Below, piece after piece: positions 46,147 through 60,275 of a DNA stretch of 64,000 bases. Every line of letters begins with the position of its first letter. Position 1 is the first letter of the stretch. Where the stretch lies: NCBI GenBank assembly GCA_963978895.1, contig OZ022238.1:49051105-49115104 (forward strand), read 5' to 3'. Source of the stretch: Erpobdella octoculata. Taxonomy: Eukaryota > Annelida > Clitellata > Hirudinida > Erpobdellidae. Made by a program: the position numbers and the translations under genes. The notes under the pieces were generated by a model. It saw nothing but the letters and a program-made list of their open reading frames with translations. It had not been told where the DNA came from and did not search any database.

Positions 46147-47236
46147 AAGATGGACGTGGTAAAACTACAGAAAAAATTTTTGCTTCAACACAAACTCTTG
46201 GTATCGAAAAACCCACTTTAACCGTGCGTAACTTGTGACTTGATTCTGATTAAGAATTTCGCATTATTGCATTATTACTGCTATTATTGACAAATCATTA
46301 CATGTTTTTTATAATGTTCACGACATCACTTAAAAGCATAAAATATTTAGAAAAAAATGAAACATTTTTTAGAAAAAGTATCTACAATTATCCCCCTCCC
46401 CACCTATCAGCTATTTTTTTTATTTTGGGAGGAAAGTATGACATAACGAAAATAAAATTTTTGACTTTGTGGGTCTTAGAAAGATCCCCCCCAACGTTTT
46501 GCTAAAATAATGCCCCTGACCCCCATCCCCTCTCTCCAACAGTTGTTTTTGCATATCGCAGAAATTTATGAATGAATTTTTTTCGACAATAATACGCCAA
46601 ATTAAATTTTCCATGTAAGTTCTTCAAGCTTCCTGGCATCCGCATTCCTGATTATCTGTTTAAATAAATGTATCTTTTAGAAATTTAGAAATTTAAAATA
46701 ACTTTCACTTCCACAAACCTAATCGATGTGCTGCTTTTAGCTTCAATCCGCAGCATTTCTTGGTATAAATAGCAATTAAATTATTTATAACTTTAGAAAT
46801 TAAAGACGATAAAAACATCGATTTCGGAATTAGCAAGCAATCAAAATTGCATGAATGTTGTGCGCACACCTTCCAAACGGAGGATTAAAACAATACAATG
46901 CACATAGATAGACCAATAAAACCTAGAAAATCTTTTGTGATGAATCAATAATAAAAAATTAAATAAGATATACAAAACACAAAACCAGAGTATTGTACAG
47001 GATTCTAAGTATATACGACTGTACTGTACACACACACACACACTCTCACACGTGCTCACCGACGTACAAACAAACAAACGCACACGCACGGATAAACAAT
47101 AAAAGCACGAGCACAAGTAGGAATGGCAGGAGACAATCATGTTTGGTCAAACGCTTCTCTGCTAATTGGCCATCAAGCCTCAGGCGTGAAAAAAGGTGTA
47201 GTATGTTATGTATGTGTTCCTTATGCATGTTATGAA
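46147..47236. other. Intergenic stretch
   Basis: A+T-rich DNA with a short CA run at 47029-47042. No gene seen. Confidence 0.5.
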
Positions 47237-47237
47237 C

Positions 47238-47254
47238 GTATGTATGTATGTATG

Positions 47255-47288
<34 letters not shown>

Positions 47289-48206
47289 TGTATGTATGTA
47301 TGTATGTATGTATGTATGTATGTATGTATGTATGTATGTATGTATGTATGTATGTATGTATGTATGTATGTATGTATGTATGTATGTATGTATGTATGTA
47401 TGTATGTATGTATGTATGTATGTATGTATGTATGTATGTATGTATGTATGTATGTATGTATGTATGTATGTATGTATGTATGTATGTATGTATGTATGTA
47501 TGTATGTATGTATGTATGTATGTATGTATGTATGTATGTATGTATGTATGTATGTATGTATGTATGTATGTATGTATGTATGTATGTATGTATGTATGTA
47601 TGTATGTATGTATGTATGTATGTATGTATGTATGTATGTATGTATGTATGTATGTATGTATGTATGTATGTATGTATGTATGTATGTATGTATGTATGTA
47701 TGTATGTATGTATGTATGTATGTATGTATGTATGTATGTATGTATGTATGTATGTATGTATGTATGTATGTATGTATGTATGTATGTATGTATGTATGTA
47801 TGTATGTATGTATGTATGTATGTATGTATGTATGTATGTATGTATGTATGTATGTATGTATGTATGTATGTATGTATGTATGTATGTATGTATGTATGTA
47901 TGTATGTATGTATGTATGTATGTATGTATGTATGTATGTATGTATGTATGTATGTATGTATGTATGTATGTATGTATGTATGTATGTATGTATGTATGTA
48001 TGTATGTATGTATGTATGTATGTATGTATGTATGTATGTATGTATGTATGTATGTATGTATGTATGTATGTATGTATGTATGTATGTATGTATGTATGTA
48101 TGTATGTATGTATGTATGTATGTATGTATGTATGTATGTATGTATGTATGTATGTATGTATGTATGTATGTATGTATGTATGTATGTATGTATGTATGTA
48201 TGTATG
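47238..48206. repeat. (TATG)n microsatellite, ~970 bp
   Basis: About 240 tetranucleotide units. Only one interruption is visible, a tatata near 47255; the rest is perfect. This is exceptionally long and pure. It is open in all frames, so the long MYVC- and THTYI-type peptides it predicts are not genes. Confidence 0.97.
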
Positions 48207-48588
48207 GTCATAAACATAGAGTTTGGTATGGGAGAGGTGACGGTACCCTCTTCGTATTAAACCTTTCCAGAAAAATCGTCTGCTTCCTGGAAGAAATAGA
48301 ATACTGCATTTTTAGCGATCAGAGATCAGATGTTAAGAATGTTCTTCTTTAAAGCAATTGCATATGTTGGTATTTAAAATCAGTACGAAACTGTCGTTAA
48401 ACTACTAGTGGAAAACAACACTGTTTGTTTGGAAAGCTCGACCTGCTTCGTTTTCCCCCTTCCGCTTCCGGGTATGTAGTAATGAATTTTTAAATGTTTT
48501 TTTCACCGTTTCAATTTTTCATGAAAAATAAAAACGATGGAATAATAAAAAAAGGAAAAAATAAAGAAAAGTAAGTGACATGGAAAAC

Positions 48589-48656
<68 letters not shown>

Positions 48657-49950
48657 TAAAAGATTAAAACGCAACAGCCGGGAGGCACACATATACGAAA
48701 GGTCACTTGAATATTTCATCCCTCCATTAAGACCTCAACATGTTTTCTGGTTTTCTCTGTCACGTGTTATGTTATTGGAAATAATTTTTCTAAAAAAAAA
48801 ATTCAACTCCGTTTCCGTATGTTGGTTGGTTGACTCAATCACTGATTAATTGGATGAACGTTTTTTAAATATATCATCAAGCAATCAAACAATCGAACAA
48901 TCAATATTGTGATTAGGCTAATTAATCAATAAACCAACGAATCATTCAATCATTTGTGGGTTGTTTGTTGCGTGAAATCTATAAATTTAATAATCATTTC
49001 ATCGCTTTATTCTTCACTTTGTTTATATATTTTCTTATCCTCCTTCTTACCTCTCACTTTTTCTCCTTACCTTTCTCTCGATCTCAGACTGAACCACCCT
49101 CTACCCCCATCCTCCATCTCCACCGTCTTCAGTCCTGAGTCTTCTTGATCACCAGAGAAACAAACACCAACACAGATTCACAGATTCACAGATTGATTCG
49201 CCTGGTAGCTTACGAGCAATTAGCAGAAACGTTTTCGCTTGCCATCTACTTTGTAAGGATTTAAATAACTTCGTCACAAACGGCAACACTGACATATTTG
49301 TAGTCATCGCGAAGAACTGGTGGAGGGGATGGAGAGAGGGTTATTTCGGGGGTCAGGGGTCATTTTTGTAATGAGTTCAAGTTTTTATTTGAATCTTGAA
49401 GTAACTGTTGAAACTGTCCCGTGAATGGTAAAAAAAAAAGTTTTGTAAAAGCCTTATATAGTATTTTTCAACATTATCGGAAATTACAATTTTGAATGTG
49501 TTAACTATATAAAATGGGGTACAGTTTAAGTGATTGGTCAGAAAATGGGGGTACAGTTTAAATGATTGGTCAGTCCCATTTGCTACGTGAACTTTATTGA
49601 CAAACATGATGGATGGACTTTTCGGGTGAAAATGCATTTCAGAATTTCGGAATCTGTTTGAAAATTTAATTTTCTTCTTGAAAACAGTTTAATGTGTTTT
49701 AATTAAAGCATTTCAACTGCATACGATGTCTCTAACGTTCACCATGGCAACTAAAATTTCGTCCAATCGGTTACGAAAGGCGTGGCCGAAAAAAATACTT
49801 AAAACCAATGAGGGGACTGACTCTAGACTTTCGGATCCGTCATTGGTCAGTTTGAATATTCAATGGCTCTCGAGATTTCAATTGCTCGGCAAGGCGCACG
49901 CCCGACGCTCTAGCAGTAATGACACCATCAATTAGGAGAAAGCGATGGCA
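48207..49950. other. Intergenic stretch with (GA)n
   Basis: Contains a (GA)n run of about 30 units at 48592-48648 followed by a G8 run, and a direct repeat ggggtacagtttaa(g/a)tga at 49514 and 49545. No supported gene. Confidence 0.55.
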
Positions 49951-49954
49951 ATGA

Positions 49955-50075
49955 TGACGACGACGACGACGACGACGACGATGATGACAACGATGACGGT
50001 AATGACGGAGGTGACGGTGACGTAGACAACGACGGTGACGACAATGGTTTTATTTCGATTGGGTGACGGTGATGT
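49955..50075 (+). repeat. (GAC)n / GATGACG microsatellite
   Basis: Eight or so GAC units followed by degenerate gatgacggt DNA. Confidence 0.85.
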
Positions 50076-50294
50076 TGATGATTTAAATTTCAAAATAAGT
50101 TAAGTTGTGATGGAGCGAAGACGCTTAGAAAATTAGAGCACATCTAACTAGAGAGGTCTAATATAAAGTTATTTATTTCAATTTCATACTTCGTTTGTGT
50201 CCGTAGCCAGTGACGATGCATCGTTAATGATAGGAGGAGATAGTAAGGAATATGTAGATGAATGTAACAGAAGAGATAGATATAGAAAATGTGG

Positions 50295-50650
<356 letters not shown>

Positions 50651-52936
50651 TGGAGAGGGCGAAGTAAAGAGTCGTTCCAGTGTCGTTACAGGCAGCTCGG
50701 TCGCGCACTCGTTTAAATACGCTAGTGGCCAAAGAATTTCAAGTACACCCTTTTCTACGCTTATGAAGAGAAGAACCCCCTGCTCAACTCTCTGTCTCTG
50801 TCTCTCTCTCTCTCTCATCGAGTTTCATCCTCTAACTTCTTGTATCATTCGATACTGTTAAGTACTACTTAGTCTGTCTCTTCAAACATCTCTTTCTGTC
50901 CGTCCAATATGGAAGTTTTCTCGCCTATCCCTCTCCATCTTGCTCGGTTTTCCTTTCAACCAAACATTGATTTAAATTCGTTTTCTGCTTAACTGTTTGA
51001 TGAGGATTCATTTGAGAAGATCAGTGCATTATTCTGTAAGTTTTAGTTAGTTCAGAACGTGTAGCGGCCTACTGCATTGTACGGATTTCAACACTCTATT
51101 GATCTTCTCTTCGCTATCTAGTGAGTGACAATATTTGAAATGATTTTTTTTTAAAATCTTAAATTCCATGCTTTTCAAAGGTTTTTCAAAAAGAAGAAAA
51201 AGTTGAGTTATAGAAAAGAAATAGAAGCAGTCTGCATTTTAGCTGCCAAAATCAAATGGGTGTTTTTGTTATCACCGAAACACTGAAGCAATCGAGGTTG
51301 GATTTGCACACTGGACTTGCGTTTTCTTCAACATTCTCCTTCCCTACACCCCCCCTCCATCATCTTCGCCACCCTGACACCCCCACACGCCATCATCCCG
51401 CTGACTGGTCGCATCAGTACTGAATTTGTTCACCAGGATCATCATTTTTGATCATCATACAACTCTGAATCAAATAGGCGCTTTTAAACAAATGATCATC
51501 ATACAACTCTTAAAATTAAATAAGCGCTTTAAAAAAATCATTAAACTCTCATCGATTGATAAATTGACTACTTAGCTCGATTAGCTGATTCGATCAAAAC
51601 AAACAACTGATGGATTTTTTATTTTGATTCGTTGATTGACTGGTCGGCAATTTTTGATTTTTTCTTCCCCTTCGGGCACGGAAGATCCCAATCAATCATT
51701 TCCGCTTGACATCTCACGAGCGACATCCGTCAATCAGTCAACTTACGCCAAAGAAGGAATACTGAAGAAGAAGAAAAAGAAGTAAGTTGAATGTCTTGTT
51801 GTATTCATTATTCGCTCTCTTTTATTACATTATTACAATGACATCTATCGTGAAAAACCGTCACGACGACTTTCTTGGGGTTTTCTAGGAAAAACCCCAT
51901 TTATTGTTTAATTGTAAATTGCTTTTTTTTAAATCAAAAGTTAATTTTAAGAATGATTAATCAGTTAGTAGTTTTCTGATGGTTTTTGTTTTGACTAAAT
52001 ATCTCTGAATTCATGTATAAACTGCTTATTTCGGTTTACAAGATTTGCTCGATAAGTTACCTCAATTACTTTATTTTTTAATAAATTTCCTACTTATTTA
52101 TATCTGCTTGTCAACAATCCATTACGCGTTAGTTATTTAAATTCAGTAATTCGCTACGGAATTCAAGAAATAATTATGTAAATACAATAAATCACCGCTT
52201 CAGCAAATTTTAAGATCACAGAATTTCTTGGATTACCAGTTCAGGGGATGAAGGGGGAGCTGAAGGGGAAGGTAAAGGGGGGGAATGGAGAAAAAAGCAA
52301 AACAGGGGATGTGAGTTTTAAGGATTGCTTTTTGAACCAACGTACCACAAATACAGTACCGTTAAGTAGTATATCGTATCGTGTCCATTTTTCAAAGTTT
52401 TTCTAAGTTCAATAAATTTAAAAAATTCCCATATAGCCAGCGAGCTTATAAAAAGTAGTCCCAATAAGTTGTCTACATTAAACGAATTAATCTAGTCTCG
52501 ATACTAATTTCCCAAGTTATAAATAATAATCAATTAATTCCAATTAATTAATAAATCATCAGAAAACCTTTAAAAATTTCACACGCATTACTTAAAAACC
52601 CACAAAAAACAAATTCAACAATCTAGAAGTATCTAAACTCAGCAGCCCACTTTCAACCTTCAACTTCCGTGTCATCCGTGTAACGCCACGGCACGCGCCA
52701 TCGTTTCAAACGTTATGCCCGACATCTCCACGAGAAAGACGGACATTCATTCATTCATTCATTCATTCATGTCTTCATGTCTACTTCTCCTCCTTCATGT
52801 CCTCGTAGAGCACAAGTACTTCAAATGTTTGCCAGAAATCTGCACGACGCGTGCGTATGACGTGCGGCAAATGAACTTGCATTCTTTGACGTATATTATA
52901 TTATTATACGTACCTAGATCTTCTCCTCCGTGCTGC
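50651..52936. other. Intergenic stretch
   Basis: 2.3 kb without a gene I can support. A phrase gatcatcatacaactct is duplicated (51451 and 51495), and (attc)n occurs at 52746-52769. Confidence 0.55.
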
Positions 52937-54950
<2,014 letters not shown>

Positions 54951-54979
54951 CGGTTAAAAGTAGCTAAGTTCAGTTTATC

Positions 54980-55300
54980 ACAGGCCGGGCCAAGCTTTTA
55001 TTTTAGAGTCTTCACACGGGCTAGGCCAAACCTTAAATCAAAGTGGAACGGGCCGAGGTTTTTCACCAAGTATATAGATATTTTAGTGATTTTAGGGTCT
55101 TCAGTTGGGCCGGGCCAAACCTGAAGTCAAGGTGGGACGGGCCGAAGTTTTTCATCAAGTATATAGAACTTCTAAGCCTGTAAAAATGGGCCGGGCCTAA
55201 TTCAGACGGGCTGTGCCGGGCCAGGAGTTTGGGTTTTTAAAACGGGCTGGGCTAAGTTGTCGACGGGCCGAGCCGAGACCTAAAAAATTGATCTCTACTA
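54980..55300 (+). repeat. GGGCC-rich dispersed repeat
   Basis: Contains phrases ggccgggccaag, agtcttcacacgggctagg, aacgggccgaggtttttcac and gggacgggccgaagtttttc. A ~100-bp unit (gtttttcaccaagtatatag / gtttttcatcaagtatatag) is repeated. The style matches the inverted-repeat element at 6407-6597, whose interior has gggtcttcaaacgggtcgg. Confidence 0.65.
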
Positions 55301-55359
55301 TGGATGCACGGTTCAAACTCTCTAATTTCATGCGAGCGAAGCCGCTACGGGCACTGCTA

Positions 55360-55557
<198 letters not shown>

Positions 55558-55683
55558 TGAATTCGTTCGTTCATTTGTTCGCTCGCTCGTACACTTCATT
55601 GTTTGTTTATTCTCAAGCTGACTCGTTAAATGCAATAAATGTCCTTTTCTAATCAAACGCCATTTAAAAAGCAGAGGAAATTA

Positions 55684-55800
55684 TTTTATTTTATTTTATT
55701 TTATTTTAATGTATTTTATAGACTAGCTAGGTTACCCGGTATTTTATACCCGGTATTGTGACGAGTTTTTGTTTTTTTTTCTCGTTTTTCGCCCACAAAA
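55684..55800. repeat. (TTTTA)n run and CCCGGT-type element end
   Basis: Five TTTTA units, then agactagctaggttacccgg followed by a duplicated acccggtatt. This resembles the terminus of the inverted-repeat element family at 26867-31658, in a decayed state. Confidence 0.5.
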
Positions 55801-55964
55801 CTTAAAATCATGAACCGATGTTTATTTAAATTGCTTACAAAATTTTCCCAATAAGGACTTCCTCAATGTCAAATTTTGTTAAGATTGTTTTTTTTATATT
55901 TTTTTATCGACACAAAAAAATATGGCAACAAAGCCATCAGCCAAAAAAAAAACAAAAAATGATG

Positions 55965-56205
55965 TCCAAAGGCAAAACCTCAAGGATTCATTTTGGTGAC
56001 CCATCTCAACCCAACCCACCCCACTCACCTGAAAAGCTAAATTTTCTAACCCAACCAACCTAACCCACAGTTAAAATATTTTTTCAATAAATATATATTT
56101 TTTTTAATTCAACCCAACCCACGCATGTTAACAAAAAATTAGACCCAGCCCAACCCAACCCAACCCAGCCCAATCCAACACATGGGTCACCTCTGTTTTA
56201 ATCCC
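55965..56205 (-). repeat. Dispersed GGGTT-rich repeat element
   Basis: Parts in order: ctcaacccaacccacc, cacctgaaaagctaaatttt, an A+T spacer, then cccagcccaacccaaccc and acatgggtcacctctgttt. It is closely related to 40670-40870 and, inverted, to 16262-16515. Confidence 0.65.
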
Positions 56206-56299
56206 TCTAGGAAGGCTGCCAACTAAAGTATGAAAGTCAAGGAAAAAAATGTCAAAATTCAAATATTAAAGTACTGCTGCTATCCGTTCTGCTGCACAA

Positions 56300-56380
56300 T
56301 TGATGAAACGGGAGTGAGAGAGAAAAACAATAGAAAAACCTCTAAAATCCCCGGACAGCGCCGGGTAACCCCGCTAGTAT
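56300..56380 (+). repeat. Fragment of the 18-bp-array inverted-repeat element
   Basis: Only the right terminus is left: agaaaaacctctaaaatccc and cagcgccgggtaaccccgctag. It is the same end as at 27816. Confidence 0.75.
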
Positions 56381-56711
56381 GTTTATATGACGTCAAATGA
56401 AGTGTGTTGTTTAACAATATAACACAACCATAATTTCTTTTTAAATAAAAGCTAATATTTAAATGTTTTTATAACTTAAAGACAAAGTTAATATCATAAA
56501 AATTAATTGTTTTATGCTGTTTCTTGAGGATTCATAAACTTTTCTCCCAAATAATCCCAAAAACATTTAATTTTTCTTTCTCAACCCATAACAATATCTG
56601 TTCTAAATTAGCACATCGTCTCCATATTAACTGCATACAAAATACTTATGTTTTTACTCTGATGTAGATATTATTGAATATTTAATTAATTCCGATTCCT
56701 TGGTTACCTTT

Positions 56712-56725
56712 GTTGTTATGGCAAC
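56712..56725. promoter_or_regulatory. RFX X-box upstream of the NK2.1 coding exon
   Basis: gttgttatggcaac is a near-palindrome (gttgtt, at, ggcaac) that fits the RFX X-box consensus. It lies about 185 bp before the ATG at 56909. Function is inferred from the motif only. Confidence 0.45.
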
Positions 56726-56908
56726 TGTGAAGACAGGAAATTGATACACGAGAATCTTCCTTATTAAAATTTCACGCAATATTTAGTCAATTTAAAAAAG
56801 TTTTTTTCTATTTTCCTTGAACGTTGAAAATAAAATTTAACCTTTTGACTTTCCATAGCTCATACTTTTCCTGGCACTCTCCAGCAAGACAGCTAAAGTT
56901 TCAGCGTC

Positions 56909-57131
56909 ATGAATCACATCCCGCAAATGGGCGGCAGTCCTTACGGATACGGATCGCTTTCCGTCCACCACGGAGCTTTTGCTTCGAACCATTACGGATC
57001 TAGCGACACTGGCTTCACGCACGGGAATTCGGCTAACGTCGGCTTGGCCGACTCGCTTCAATCCGTCAGAGCCGGCTCGCCCGGGAGTCCGTGGTACGGC
57101 AACGGAGCCAACTCTGATCCCAGATTAACGA
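56909..57131 (+). CDS. NK2.1: NK2.1 (NKX2-1-like) homeobox gene, N-terminal exon
   Basis: The ATG at 56909 is preceded in frame by TAA at 56894. The exon encodes MNHIPQMGGSPYGYGSLSVH and ends GSPGSPWYGNGANSDPRLT, with donor acga|gttgga in phase 1. WYGxxANxDPR followed, after the intron, by ISRLMG matches human NKX2-1 (WYGANPDPRF...ISRFMG), including the intron position. Missing is the TN motif (TPFSVxDIL), which lies near the N-terminus of NKX2-1. Possible acceptors (ctctccag at 56884, tttcag at 56904) mean that this could be a second coding exon, with the TN motif on an exon further upstream that I did not find. Confidence 0.88.
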
Positions 57132-57307
57132 GTTGGATATTTGACATTAATTTTATTAATTGTAATAATTTTACGTAATAATATTATTATAACTAATTAT
57201 TGTAATGCATACTTATTGTAAGAAAGCTGAGTTATTAATTAATTACTTCAGTAAATTGATATTATTTAAAAAAATCATTAGCCAACTAATATCACTTTTT
57301 TAATCAG
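57132..57307 (+). other. NK2.1: NK2.1 intron
   Basis: 176 bp, gttgga ... tttttaatcag, the shortest confirmed intron in the window. It interrupts an Ile codon (A|TT). Confidence 0.85.
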
Positions 57308-58890
57308 TTTCTAGGTTAATGGGCAGCGGAACGTGCAGCATGGCGCCGTCAATGGCAGCCGTTTCAGCCGCTATGACGCACCACGTGACCAACATGGCTG
57401 CAGCTACGTTTGGCGCCGGTCTTCAGCAATCGACCGACTCGCTACACCACTCTCTGCAGAGTCATCTCAGTCATTCGGCCGGCGTCGGCCACAATCCGCT
57501 AGCCAGGTGGCAGCACCACATACCTTTCAGCTTTTCTAGTCAGCGCCGGAGACGCAGAATACTCTTCACGCAGGCACAAATCTACGAGCTGGAACGCCGA
57601 TTCAAGCAGCAAAAATACCTTTCTGCTCCAGAAAGAGAACATCTTTCGAATCTGATCGGACTGACGCCGACCCAGGTCAAGATATGGTTTCAGAACCACC
57701 GCTACAAGACCAAGAAAGCTCAGAAAGATCGAGACAAAGTCGACCAGAAGCCGTCCATGGCGGTTCTCAGTCAGCACATATCTTCTTCCTCTTCTTCGTC
57801 AGCTTCGCATCAGAACAACGCCAAAACACTGCTCAGCAGTGGTACCACTACTGCCAACAACAACGCTGTCCAGTGCAAGCCACCCGGAGGTCAGCAGCAG
57901 AACATTAACTCCTCCCCCAAGAGGGTTGCCGTTCCGGTTTTAGTGAAAGACGGACAACCGTGTCAGAACAATCAAACCAAGTCGCGCTTCGTCAAAAACG
58001 TTTCCTCGACTCCGCCTGGAACTCCGTCCAGCGATTCATCGAGCAGATGCAGCAGTCCCGGAGACGGAGAAATAACGGTGGACCAACTGAGCATGGTCCT
58101 CAAAAGCGAAGACGGCTCTGAAATGGCGGAGAAGTTTCACAACCTTCGCTCTCAGCCGCCGTTCATATCCGTTCACAACGTACCGCTAAATTTTCCCGTT
58201 CCGAACGGCTCTAGTCCTACGAACTCGGCCGTCGAAAACAAAGACAAAGTGTACAGATGTTCTTCTTCGCCCACTAATCTTCAGGGTCAACAACAACAAC
58301 AACAACAACAGTCATCACATCAGCAGAACAACTCGCACGTCAGTCAATCAGAGTCGTCGCTAGTCGACGACGCGTCGGCTCCGTCGCCGTCTCTTCCGCT
58401 GAGCTTTCAGTTCTTCTCTCACAACCAGCCGAGACAGACTAGTCACTTTCAATCATCATTCCAGTCGTATCTGTCCGGCGACAGTCCGGCTAACAGTTCG
58501 AACGGCGGCTCGGGAGGAGGATTTTTTTCGCTCAACTTCGGCGTCGCGGGAAACCCTTCTGGAAGTCCACTCCACCCGCTGGCCGGCATGGTCCCTACGT
58601 CGTCGACGACGGCATTTGCCAGTCCGGCCTCTTTTGGCCTTTCTTCTCATTATCACCCGGCCTACCACCCAAACTCTCACCTTTACCCGGCAGCGTCACC
58701 GTTCATTCGAAACACACCCTCAAGTCCACTGTACCCGCACCATCACGCCCATCATCCGTATCCCCATTCTCACGGCTCCGCCATGGAGCCGATGATAGCC
58801 AGCTATCCGAGCGGCAACCTGGCTCAAAATGCCGGCAGTCTGGTAGACCTGGCTCCGAAGAGCTGCTTCTTCAACGCCAGGGCTTGGTGA
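57308..58890 (+). CDS. NK2.1: NK2.1 (NKX2-1-like) homeobox gene, homeodomain exon
   Basis: Encodes [20 protein letters not shown], a His/Ala-rich stretch, then the homeodomain from 57544 ([20 protein letters not shown] ... [17 protein letters not shown]). Tyr at homeodomain position 54 (NHRYK) is diagnostic of the NK2 class and sets its CAAGTG-type DNA preference. The NK2-specific domain [18 protein letters not shown] lies at 57913-57966. Later come a short poly-Gln (about 8 Q near 58290), Ser/Pro-rich and His/Pro/Tyr-rich activation-type regions, and the end CFFNARAW, comparable with the GRTW end of NKX2-1. Stop TGA at 58888. The joined protein is about 601 residues, longer than the ~370-400 of human NKX2-1. 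It is a nuclear transcription factor. Orthologs act in anterior neural, pharyngeal and endostyle/thyroid-type tissue. Confidence 0.97.
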
Positions 58891-59975
58891 CAGGCTCCGT
58901 GAAATCGAGTGACTTTGACGTTTGGTCTACTGAGTTTTCCTTCTCGTTCTTCTTCTTATCTTTTGTTTTTAGGTATTATTCGTGTCTCATATTTGTTTGC
59001 GCGGCCGACCGACTCAGTGAGGTTCTCAGTATCTGTACGTAGACAGTTATTACAGCTGGAATGTCTATGAGGTTCTTAATACCTTTTTCCACTCCGTTGA
59101 ACAACGGCAAATCGTTTTGTTATGATCATCATCATTACCGCCATTGAATCAGAAAAGTTAACGCCTAAATATGACATTTTTTCGATATTATGTAGACAAG
59201 TATCTTTTTATTTTTCCGGTTTGTTAATTACAATCCTAACTAAGTAAGTTTTATAAATTACAATCCTTACTATGTAAGTTTTATAAATTTTGTAGCATTA
59301 CGATCTCGTCGACGGAAGTCTAAAGCTGAGTCTTAAATGAATTTATTGATTCAAAAACGACATGTATAAATAACGTTGTCCGATTTTCTGATATTTTTTT
59401 AATTTTTTTTTATTATTTTTTTTTTGGTTTTGTCTCAAGCGAAGCGGAACTTCAAGCAGTTTAGCTCGTCACAAACATCTTCCTCCGTCATTCACAATAC
59501 TCAATTATTCAGAGGGATTGATCTCGAGTTTTTATATTTTCTTCTTCTTCTTGTCCTTCTTTCATTTGTTATTTATTTATTCGAGTCTTGTATGTATCTT
59601 TTCTTTAATAAGAACCAGAAGTCGTGCCCGATGAAAGGAGGACGTTTCTCGATGAAGTAATTTCAAGCGATGCCATTGTGTCGGAAAGCCATTGTCGTCG
59701 CACTGCACGGCGTACGTTCCTTTAGTTGTGTACAGGTGATACAGGTGTATACACGTGATGCAGATGTATACACGTGATGGAGATGTATACAACACACACT
59801 TTCGTTTTGTCTCATCATCCCAACTCTTTGAATCGAATTTTTGTGTGTGTGCGAGTGAGAGAGAAGATTTAAATATTTAATATTTCTATTAAACGAATTT
59901 CCCCACTGTATTGTTTCAATTTAACATGCTAATAATAGATTGCGAAAACAACCCCGTATGGGGGTAGCCAATGGT
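58891..59975 (+). other. NK2.1 3' UTR and downstream DNA
   Basis: T-rich DNA with a ~29-bp direct duplication (tacaatcctaactaagtaag / tacaatccttactatgtaag, 59231-59289). Three ~21-bp units gatgcagatgtatacacgt lie at 59736-59790. No canonical AATAAA is seen close to the stop. Confidence 0.55.
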
Positions 59976-60275
59976 AGCGCTGGTGGCTCAGAGGTGAGGC
60001 GGGACTGACCACTCGGTTAGAAGTTTGGTCTTGCGAATCTTCCAGAACAATTCTGTCACGGCGTCACTGGTTGGAAAGCTAACAGAAATGAGCTGTTTAA
60101 GCATCATTCATTTAGTTTAGTAGGTAGGTGTAGACTCACTGTTCACGGTCTGAAGTTTGCGGTGCATTATAATCACCAAGCCGTATATCCATGATCCATG
60201 TGACAATATCGCTTGAGTAATGTGGCGCGAACACCTAAGAATGCAGTCACCCTACGGGTGTTTTGATATATCTGT
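59976..60275 (+). repeat. Possible tRNA-derived SINE
   Basis: A-box-like gtggctcagaggtgagg near 59988 with a degenerate B-box region (ggtcttgcgaatct, ~60027). A G+C-mixed body ends near cctacgggtgttttgatat. The B box is poor, so the assignment is weak. Confidence 0.35.

Noticed and set aside
47240..48200. CRISPR-like direct repeats
   Set aside because: The tandem arrays here have no unique spacers and the genome is eukaryotic.
47123..48352. Long open frames (350-409 codons, MYVC and THTYI repeats) on both strands
   Set aside because: They are the reading of a TATG microsatellite. No unique sequence or splice signal supports a protein.
49726..49935. Plus-strand 69-codon frame (NRLRKAWPKKILKTNEG)
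   Set aside because: Short, with no homology recognised and no flanking splice or polyadenylation signals. Likely chance.
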